The notes under the pieces are model-generated. The model searched no databases and had not been told where the DNA came from. It saw only the letters and a list, made by a program, of their open reading frames with translations. Shown piece after piece: positions 6,609-11,855 of a stretch of 11,855 nucleotides of DNA. Location: the NCBI GenBank assembly GCA_021827255.1, contig JAKAWO010000061.1, forward strand, positions 1-11,855. The letters are read 5' to 3'. The number at the start of each line of letters is the position of its first letter. The stretch's first letter is position 1. The translations under genes were made by a program, and so were the position numbers. This DNA is from Acidobacteriota bacterium. Lineage in GTDB: Bacteria; Acidobacteriota; Terriglobia; UBA7540.

Positions 6609-6686
6609 GGGCCTGAATGCGTGCGTTGCCTTATTTTAACAGACCAACATCTGTGCGTGACAGCGTCGAAGGGCAGAGGGTTTTAC

Positions 6687-8381
6687 TCAGGAATTCGCTA
6701 GAGTTTCCTTGCCTCTGAGTCTTGGCTGTCGACGGCTAAAGAATTCGTTTAAGACCGAGAGCAGCTTCCCGACCTCGACTCCATCCGCTGCGGCGGCATC
6801 TCGCAAGCTCAGGGATCGCGGGGGGTATTTGACTTGCGCCAAAGTTCTTAATCCAGCACCAATCAGCAGAGACCGCGTGCGCGGAAAGCTCGTCACAAAC
6901 CAGTAGAGCGGCAATTCGGCGCTGACCGAATCGGGCTCAAGCCAAGCCGGGGGCGATTGCCTGAGCGTGAGCGCCATATTGGCGGCGAAAACAAGCACTG
7001 CGCTCAATTCGATGAATGCGGAAAACGGCAAAATGGACCAGACGGCAGAGCCCGGAGAAGAGGTGTAAGCGATCGCTTCGCATGAAACGCGCAACAGGCA
7101 GCCGGCCGTGAGGAGCCAGAGACTCGCAGCCATCAGCCGCGTGCTGTAGAGCTCGCGCCCGCCGAGAAATGCCGGCAATATGCGAGGCGCGAGCGCAAAG
7201 ATGAGCGTGGCGATGAAACCCACCGTGAGCGCGTGGCGTGAAGCGCCTCCAAGGCCGGTGATTTGCGGAAACACGTCCGCCACGACAGCGAGCGCCGCGG
7301 CCCCGACAAGCCATCCGTAGGAGATGCGGATGAACAGCGGATATTGTCGGTAAACGTAAAGAAGCTTTGCCGGCCTCGCTGAATGATGGAAGATGCGCAG
7401 GGCGTACACGGCCGCCAACGTCGCGACCAGCGCCAGGATGTCGGTAATCCAGAAGCGGAACGTCAATGCGCTCAGGACGATCAAAACTAGCGCGGGGCAA
7501 AGCCAGCGCGCAGCGCGATTTTCAGGGAGCTTTAGGCCCAGAAAAATCGTTACGAAACGCGTGCTGTATCCCCATGCAAGCGGAACCACAAATCCCCATA
7601 ACTCGGCAATCAGAAGCAAGTGATCGAGTTCAGCGGGATAGACAGGCAGGCTTTGAGTCAAGCTGACGTAAATCGCGATGCCCAGGTTAATCGCTAACGC
7701 CAAACCGAGCCCGATAAATCCCACGATGCCGAGCCACGATCCCAGGTCGCTCGGAGCACGGCGACCGGACTTCTTCGGCTTCTCATGCGGAGGAAAGAGC
7801 AGAACTCGCTGCGCCAAGACGTAGGCGGCCAGCTCGAGCAGAGCAGATGCAACGAGTCCCAACTTCCAATCAACGGGTCGAACCCCAACCCACCACCGCC
7901 AGGCCACTCCGGCCGTCCACAACGCCCAGACTGTCCAGACAGCGCCGAATTTCTTGAGCGTCCAGCCGCGAAACTTGGGCAACGCGTAAAGCGAGATGCC
8001 GAGAATAAAACTGCCCACCCACCCCAGGACCTGCGCCTGGCCGTGAGCCTGAATCCATGCCGTGCTGGCCCCGCCGGCCGAGCGATGCGAGGCGATCTCT
8101 ACCAGGTTCCAGACGCCGAGAACCGTTCCAGGAAACGCCAGAAACGCCAACCCGCCCGCAATGAAAGCGGCCAGGGCGCGCGCCGCCTGCCGTTCGGGCG
8201 CCGGGTCGGCGTAATCCGCGCCGCTCAGGCGGTCCCGCTCGTAGGCGCTCTTCCACGCTGCGGGGAGTTGGGGCGTCACGCTTGTCACTGTATTTGTCGA
8301 AGTCACCAGGTAAATCTTAAAGGGCACGAACGTGTCAGCACCGGCTTTCAGACCGGCTCGTAATATCGCTCGCCGGCACAC
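6687..8381 (-). CDS. nnrS: NnrS family membrane protein with C-terminal DUF1858-like domain (nnrS-1)
   Basis: NnrS proteins are haem- and copper-containing inner-membrane proteins that protect cells from nitric oxide. Numbered from the longest frame (564 residues), about 12 hydrophobic helices span residues 65-475. The family's first block is QAHGQAQVLGWVGSF (111-125, His113), with LYALPKFRG just after. The second is RHALTVGFIATLIFALAP (382-399, His383). The tail after residue 485 looks like a DUF1858-type helical domain without cysteines: SFPRTRSLLIGAGLRTLAQV, then SLSLRDAAAADGV and LLSVLNEFF. The start is uncertain. The GTG at 8381 overlaps the FmdE-like gene by 34 nt, and in-frame GTGs at 8327, 8306, 8288 and 8279 are alternatives; none has a good ribosome binding site. 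It is the last gene of the minus-strand cluster. The first histidine cluster is leaner than in the paralogue at 9647-11200. Confidence 0.87.
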   Translation of the reverse strand: MCRRAILRAGLKAGADTFVPFKIYLVTSTNTVTSVTPQLPAAWKSAYERDRLSGADYADPAPERQAARALAAFIAGGLAFLAFPGTVLGVWNLVEIASHRSAGGASTAWIQAHGQAQVLGWVGSFILGISLYALPKFRGWTLKKFGAVWTVWALWTAGVAWRWWVGVRPVDWKLGLVASALLELAAYVLAQRVLLFPPHEKPKKSGRRAPSDLGSWLGIVGFIGLGLALAINLGIAIYVSLTQSLPVYPAELDHLLLIAELWGFVVPLAWGYSTRFVTIFLGLKLPENRAARWLCPALVLIVLSALTFRFWITDILALVATLAAVYALRIFHHSARPAKLLYVYRQYPLFIRISYGWLVGAAALAVVADVFPQITGLGGASRHALTVGFIATLIFALAPRILPAFLGGRELYSTRLMAASLWLLTAGCLLRVSCEAIAYTSSPGSAVWSILPFSAFIELSAVLVFAANMALTLRQSPPAWLEPDSVSAELPLYWFVTSFPRTRSLLIGAGLRTLAQVKYPPRSLSLRDAAAADGVEVGKLLSVLNEFFSRRQPRLRGKETLANS

Positions 8382-8923
8382 GCACGGCAGACGGTGCGCC
8401 CGCCGACGCGGACTTCGCGGTGAAAGCCTATGCCTTCACCACACTGCTCGCAAATCACCCGTGGAAAGTGGCTGCCCGGCAGGTCTTCCGACGCAAGGCT
8501 TACTTTCACCCATTCAGTTTGATACAGGTCCTCATCGGGAAAGGCTCGATAGGCTCGCGCCAGAGCTTCCAGCCGGTCAATCGCCGGATATTGGATCGAG
8601 CTCTCCTCATTTGCAGATTCGCGGGCTGCGACGCGGATGGCCCGGTCCGCCGCGAGATCAACGAATGTCGCAGCCATCTTTCCCATATCCCTCAACTTCA
8701 ATGTCCGGTTCGCAAGCCGGCAGCCGGTCACTAGCTGGATTGCATCCGGCAGGCAGCGATAGGTCTCAACAACCACAACGAGGGATCTCTTGCGTTCGTT
8801 TGGATTATCAATCTCCAGCCGCTTAAGCGCCAGCAGGCACATTCTGATCGCGAGTATGATTCCAGGCTGGGGCGGCTGGCCGTTCTTGGACGCAGCTTGG
8901 ATGTAATCTTCAAGGCTTTTCAT
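8348..8923 (-). CDS. FmdE-like protein with C-terminal zinc ribbon, N-terminal metal motif lost
   Basis: The 191-residue protein resembles FmdE, the subunit-E-like family first named from formylmethanofuran dehydrogenase and often found near Mo/W enzymes in bacteria. Its core is recognisable: LVVVVETYRCLPDAIQLVTG (48-67), GC68RL, and DMGKMAATF (79-87). The C-terminus has a CxxC...CxxC zinc ribbon (Cys158, Cys161, Cys179, Cys182). The family's N-terminal metal-binding motif HGHxCPG is replaced by NGQPPQPG (14-21), with no His or Cys left, although the helix after it (IILAIRMCLLAL) is intact. The ATG overlaps the mobA stop as ATGA, so translation is probably coupled. Lying between mobA and nnrS-1, it may help handle or insert a molybdenum cofactor. 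With the motif changed it may be a scaffold rather than an enzyme. The function is inferred. Confidence 0.85.
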   Translation of the reverse strand: MKSLEDYIQAASKNGQPPQPGIILAIRMCLLALKRLEIDNPNERKRSLVVVVETYRCLPDAIQLVTGCRLANRTLKLRDMGKMAATFVDLAADRAIRVAARESANEESSIQYPAIDRLEALARAYRAFPDEDLYQTEWVKVSLASEDLPGSHFPRVICEQCGEGIGFHREVRVGGRTVCRACAGERYYEPV

Positions 8924-9531
8924 TGCACACGGGCGGCAAGAAGCCCCAAAACCCTTTCGCGGTCTTCGGGACTATTCAGATTCTCGAAGATCGCTTCATC
9001 CATGCCCGCAATCGCCAAGTCCTCGGGCGTAATCACATCCACCTGTAATCGCGGCAGGATTCTAATGATGGCCGTTTCACCTTCTTCGATCGCTTCACGG
9101 ATTTGCCGCGCGCTCGACCGGCGATAGGCAGCGCAAAGCGGCTGCCAGCCTCCGGTGGTGCGAGGGACGACGGCGTCCGGCTTGCTCGCTGCCACTCGCC
9201 GGATAAGCAACTCGATGAATCGGCCGTCAACCAAGGGGAGATCACAGGCAATAAAGATTCCCCATTCGCCAGTCATGCGTTCGAGCCCCGTCAGCATGGC
9301 TGCCAGCGGCCCTTTTCCTGGCCAGCGGTCTTGAATGATTGGCTCATGAGTGAATTCAAATCGGCCCGCGGGGCCGAGAACAGCAACCGAATCCACGTAT
9401 GGTTTGAGGAGATTCACCGTACGCAGAAGTAGGGATACACCTTCGATTTCAACCCGCGCCTTATCAACGCCCAGGCGAGTACTCCGGCCACCGGCAAGCA
9501 CAAAACCGTTTAGACAGAGACTCCCACTCAT
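8920..9531 (-). CDS. mobA: Molybdenum cofactor guanylyltransferase (MobA)
   Basis: MobA joins GMP from GTP to molybdopterin, making the bis-MGD cofactor used by DMSO-reductase-family enzymes such as nitrate reductase and formate dehydrogenase; it acts in the cytosol. The 203-residue protein has the nucleotide-binding loop LAGGRSTRLGVDKA (12-25), GKGPLAAMLTGLE (72-84), the metal-binding ACDLPLV (95-101, Asp97) and a QPLCAAYRRS block. Length is normal for the family. I chose the ATG at 9531 because AAGGGG lies six bases upstream and the conserved loop follows at the usual distance; the frame is open further upstream to 9597. The gene overlaps the FmdE-like gene by four bases (ATGA). It lies 115 bp downstream of nnrS-2, with no promoter evident in the gap, so it is probably in that operon. 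No Mo enzyme is visible in the window. Confidence 0.92.
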   Translation of the reverse strand: MSGSLCLNGFVLAGGRSTRLGVDKARVEIEGVSLLLRTVNLLKPYVDSVAVLGPAGRFEFTHEPIIQDRWPGKGPLAAMLTGLERMTGEWGIFIACDLPLVDGRFIELLIRRVAASKPDAVVPRTTGGWQPLCAAYRRSSARQIREAIEEGETAIIRILPRLQVDVITPEDLAIAGMDEAIFENLNSPEDRERVLGLLAARVQ

Positions 9532-9646
9532 GGTCCGCCCCTTAGCAAGCATAAACTCTTCGCACAGCAAGCGCCATCCACGGGCATCATGGAGCACGCT
9601 GCAAGGGGGGCATGGTCCAATGTCGTTGCCGCCAGGAATGAGGGGG

Positions 9647-11200
9647 CTATCGAACGACCAGGAGCGCTGGCGATCTCAGGACGCTTTGCCGGTGCATTTT
9701 CGAGAGATTCATGACGTGCCACAATCCAATGCCCCACCAGGCGAGAGCAGCAAGTTCCAAGACGCCTGTGACGCCGATCAGCGAGTAAGCCATGCCGGGA
9801 CGCCAGTCCGTCAGGATTTGAAGCAGCACGCGCCCCGCGCAGCCTACGTTGAGAAGAACAAACGGGCCCCAAAGGGCGGGCAGTTGCTTCGAGTCGATTC
9901 CAGCCAGGATCGGGACGACACGGGAGGAGACGCCAATAATCATCATGCTGATGAAGCCTACTGCGAAAGCGTGAAGATGCGCTCCCCAGAACGCGTGCGG
10001 GAAACCTTCGCCGGTCCAGATGCCATAAGGCATCAGAAAAGGCAGCATGAGCATGGCCACCAGAAGCCATGCGTAAGCGGCGCGAATGAATTTCCAGCTT
10101 CGGTCCGGCTGGGTGGTGGGCGTGAAGATTCGCAATTGAATCACCAGCAGCACGGCCCAGAGCGCCATCAAGACATATGAGATCTCCAGCGCAATGCCCC
10201 ATGCAGCGTTGCCCGTGATAAACAAAGCCACGTAGCTTGCAACATCAAGCAAAAGGCTGCCGTTCATGAGCCAGAAGATCAGCTTCTGGCGGTCGTGGCG
10301 CGGCTTACCCAGGCCATAAACGACGGGCACAAACCGCTGGCTGACGCCTGCGGTGATCAGCACCGCGAAGCCGAACAACTGGATGTCGCGCAGCGGCGCG
10401 TCCAGCAGCGCTGTGCGAAAAACCGTCTGCTGAAGATTCGCTGCCGTCGCCTCGGCGAAGAAAAAGAATCCGTCGAAAATCGCCTGGATCAGAAACCACG
10501 CGAGCGCCGCAATGATAAAGGTCTCGTAAGGATTATGCGGAGCAATAGATTGCCGCGAAGTCTTGAGAATAATCGTGATGAACGAAACGATGGCAGTCAC
10601 TTCAGCGGTGACTGAAATTCCGCCCAAGCTAAGCGCCCACGGCCCATGCTGAAGCATATCGGCAGTCGCTCGCAGCAGGATTCCGCCCAGCATCAAGTAG
10701 AGCGTGAAATTCGCCAGCTCGGCTCGCCACAGCGTCGTGTTTTTGAATCGGGGGAAAGACTGATAAGCAAAGCCCATCACGAACAAGCCCACCCAGCCGA
10801 AGATCATGGCATGGGCATGTGCGTGAATGGCGGGCATGAGCGCAGGCTGAAGCAGCTCTTTGCCAACTGAAATCCGCAGGAGCGAGATGACTCCCCACAT
10901 GCCGCCCAAGCTGAGCACGATTGCTATTCCGGCTTTAAAGAAGCGGCGGTAGATATAGTCCGCGAGCGTTTCGCGATAGACGTAGGGCTGTTGGGAAGCG
11001 TTGGTCATTTCAGCGTTCAAGTCCTTGAGCAGCACCTCAAGGTCCGCCTCGTGGACGCGGGCGAAAAACTCCAGAGATTCGGCCGGACCGTGCTCTCCGC
11101 CGCAGCCATGCAGCCCGTGGCGGTCAAAAATCTTCCTGGCTGAAGGGCAGATGCGCACGACCTCCGCAACGCTCGTTGATGCTTCGATTTTCTTTGCCAT
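9647..11200 (-). CDS. nnrS: NnrS family membrane protein with N-terminal DUF1858/ScdA_N-like domain (nnrS-2)
   Basis: The 517-residue inner-membrane protein is a fusion. Residues 1-65 form a small helical domain of the DUF1858 or ScdA_N (DUF542) kind: VAEVVRICPSARKIFDRHGL, then HGCGGEHGP (31-39, Cys33) and ESLEFF...LEVLLKDLN. ScdA_N-type domains precede the hemerythrin part of the di-iron repair protein RIC/YtfE. Residues 85-500 are the multi-helix NnrS body, with a dense histidine cluster AIHAHAHAMIFGWVGLFVMG (124-143; His126, 128, 130) and a second GAHLHAFAVGF (406-416; His408, His410) before VSSRVVPILAG, the expected haem/copper sites. I chose the ATG at 11200 because GGGAAAGAAT precedes it and the small domain begins there; an upstream in-frame start at 11293 has no such support. 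It is the first gene of the minus-strand cluster, divergent from a hemerythrin gene, with FNR-type palindromes between. Confidence 0.92.
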   Translation of the reverse strand: MAKKIEASTSVAEVVRICPSARKIFDRHGLHGCGGEHGPAESLEFFARVHEADLEVLLKDLNAEMTNASQQPYVYRETLADYIYRRFFKAGIAIVLSLGGMWGVISLLRISVGKELLQPALMPAIHAHAHAMIFGWVGLFVMGFAYQSFPRFKNTTLWRAELANFTLYLMLGGILLRATADMLQHGPWALSLGGISVTAEVTAIVSFITIILKTSRQSIAPHNPYETFIIAALAWFLIQAIFDGFFFFAEATAANLQQTVFRTALLDAPLRDIQLFGFAVLITAGVSQRFVPVVYGLGKPRHDRQKLIFWLMNGSLLLDVASYVALFITGNAAWGIALEISYVLMALWAVLLVIQLRIFTPTTQPDRSWKFIRAAYAWLLVAMLMLPFLMPYGIWTGEGFPHAFWGAHLHAFAVGFISMMIIGVSSRVVPILAGIDSKQLPALWGPFVLLNVGCAGRVLLQILTDWRPGMAYSLIGVTGVLELAALAWWGIGLWHVMNLSKMHRQSVLRSPALLVVR

Positions 11201-11343
11201 ATTCTTTCCCGACCAAGCCGTTGATCGCACGCTCGAATTCAGACGATTTCGCGGCAGAGTCTCATTGGGCTGCTCCACTCCCCCACTCTCCAAGTGATTG
11301 CGCCTGACAGATGCAGATTACGATCACCCTCAATCGCCAACAA

Positions 11344-11355
11344 TGACTTTTGTCA
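11344..11355. promoter_or_regulatory. FNR/Dnr-type palindrome, site 1
   Basis: TGAC-TTTT-GTCA is a perfect palindrome of the form bound by Crp/FNR-family regulators of nitric oxide and anaerobic metabolism (consensus of the type TTGAC-N4-GTCAA). The outermost T and A of that consensus are not present here (A on the left, C on the right). Its centre, 11349.5, is 41.5 bp upstream of a possible minus-strand start at 11308, where TAATCT (11320-11315) would be the -10. That is the classic class II activator position for nnrS-2. Confidence 0.6.
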
Positions 11356-11358
11356 CTC

Positions 11359-11380
11359 TCGGTGTGACTTCGGTGTGACT
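11359..11380 (+). repeat. Tandem 11-bp direct repeat
   Basis: TCGGTGTGACT occurs twice back to back (11359-11369 and 11370-11380). Each copy carries a TGAC half-site, so half-sites lie at 11344, 11365 and 11376, spaced 21 and 11 bp, about two turns and one turn of the helix. The second copy runs into palindrome site 2. Confidence 0.8.
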
Positions 11381-11387
11381 TTAGTCA
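11376..11387. promoter_or_regulatory. FNR/Dnr-type palindrome, site 2
   Basis: TGAC-TTTA-GTCA is a second perfect palindrome of the same form, 32 bp from site 1 centre to centre, about three helical turns. Its centre (11381.5) is only 33 bp from the hemerythrin start codon at 11415. It may repress that gene, or help form an array of bound dimers serving both genes. Confidence 0.55.
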
Positions 11388-11414
11388 TATCGGGGCGAGC
11401 CTCTCGCCTTCAAT

Positions 11415-11855
11415 ATGTTCACTAGACGGCGGGAAGCGACGGCGGTGCCGGGTGCGACGGACGTGTTGAAGCAAGAACACCAGACCATTAAAGGCGCCCT
11501 AGGCCTTGCGGAGCGGATCGCGGCAAAGATAAATCGCGGCGAGGAAACGCCGCCCGGGGGCGTTACGAAGCTGATGGAATTTATCCGTCTTTTCGTTGAG
11601 CAATGCCACCACAGCAAGGAGGAAGAAATCCTGTTTCCGCTGCTTGAGAAAAAGGGTATTCCAGCAAACGGAGGGCCTCTCAGGATAATGCTCATGGAGC
11701 ACGACCGCGCTCGGGTTCTGATCGAAGAGATGAGCATGGCAGCCGGCAACGGGATCACACATGATTCGGCAAAGCGCTGGATGCAAGCAGCGTGGAATTA
11801 TTCCGACCTCATGTTCGACCATTTTTACAAGGAAGAAGAAATGCTGTTCAAGATG
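11415..11855 (+). CDS. Hemerythrin HHE-domain protein (3' end outside window)
   Basis: The frame starts at ATG 11415 and is still open at the window edge after 147 codons. It is a four-helix hemerythrin-type domain with a complete set of di-iron ligand candidates: His22 (KQEHQTIK), His66 and Glu70 (HHSKEEEILFP), His96 (MEHDRAR), and His136 and Glu140 (FDHFYKEEEMLF). Such proteins bind O2 or NO at a di-iron centre, or act in iron-centre repair. It is divergent from nnrS-2, which has an N-terminal domain like that of the RIC repair proteins, and it shares the palindrome-bearing control region. That supports a role in nitric oxide or oxygen response. No clear Shine-Dalgarno sequence precedes the ATG. 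Instead a small hairpin (GCGAG 11395-11399, CTCGC 11403-11407) lies where one would be. Only a short C-terminal part is likely missing, but further domains cannot be excluded. Confidence 0.88.
   Translation, partial: MFTRRREATAVPGATDVLKQEHQTIKGALGLAERIAAKINRGEETPPGGVTKLMEFIRLFVEQCHHSKEEEILFPLLEKKGIPANGGPLRIMLMEHDRARVLIEEMSMAAGNGITHDSAKRWMQAAWNYSDLMFDHFYKEEEMLFKM

Noticed and set aside
8279..8350. Several TGAC/GTCA half-sites near the nnrS-1 start resembling the FNR-type sites
   Set aside because: None forms a TGAC-N4-GTCA palindrome, the spacings are irregular, and the stretch is probably coding.
9350..10180. Plus-strand open frame of 276 codons
   Set aside because: It is antisense to the ends of mobA and nnrS-2, with low-complexity, charged, motif-free sequence; the minus-strand genes are clearly real.

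Overview
The window is GC-rich, densely coding bacterial DNA. The gene set (pyruvoyl-dependent arginine decarboxylase next to a deoxyhypusine-synthase homologue, a LarA-family racemase beside IolB and a hexuronate-type transporter, paired NnrS proteins with MobA and an FmdE-like protein) suggests an Acidobacteriota-like soil or sediment bacterium. That placement is inference; there is no rRNA or other phylogenetic marker here.

Left part (1-2642). Positions 1-589 hold no conventional gene, only a 35-codon minus-strand ORF (356-463) with a hairpin after its stop. Then come two plus-strand polyamine genes: pdaD (arginine to agmatine) and a deoxyhypusine-synthase-family gene (speY type, probably homospermidine synthesis). 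A 364-bp gap (2279-2642) ends in a potentially folded leader in front of iolB.

Middle (2643-6168). Three plus-strand genes look like sugar-acid catabolism: iolB (5-deoxy-glucuronate isomerase), a LarA-family nickel-cofactor racemase/epimerase whose cofactor-anchoring lysine is replaced by Thr, and an ExuT-like MFS transporter 11 bp downstream. A plausible reading is uptake of a hexuronate or aldonate, epimerisation at C2 and further isomerisation. A PAS-domain remnant lies convergently at 6429-6608.

Right part (6687-11855). Four minus-strand genes, transcribed right to left, are nnrS-2, mobA, an FmdE-like gene and nnrS-1. mobA and the FmdE-like gene overlap by an ATGA. A divergent plus-strand hemerythrin gene starts at 11415 and runs off the window. 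The 214-bp divergent region carries two exact TGAC-N4-GTCA palindromes, 32 bp apart centre to centre, with an 11-bp tandem repeat between and into them. This matches what Crp/FNR-family nitric-oxide or low-oxygen regulators recognise. The right part therefore reads as a nitrosative-stress/anaerobic module: NnrS membrane haem-copper proteins, a di-iron hemerythrin, and molybdenum-cofactor maturation or handling (MobA plus the FmdE-like protein) for some Mo enzyme encoded elsewhere. No tRNA, rRNA, CRISPR array, insertion sequence or phage gene was seen.
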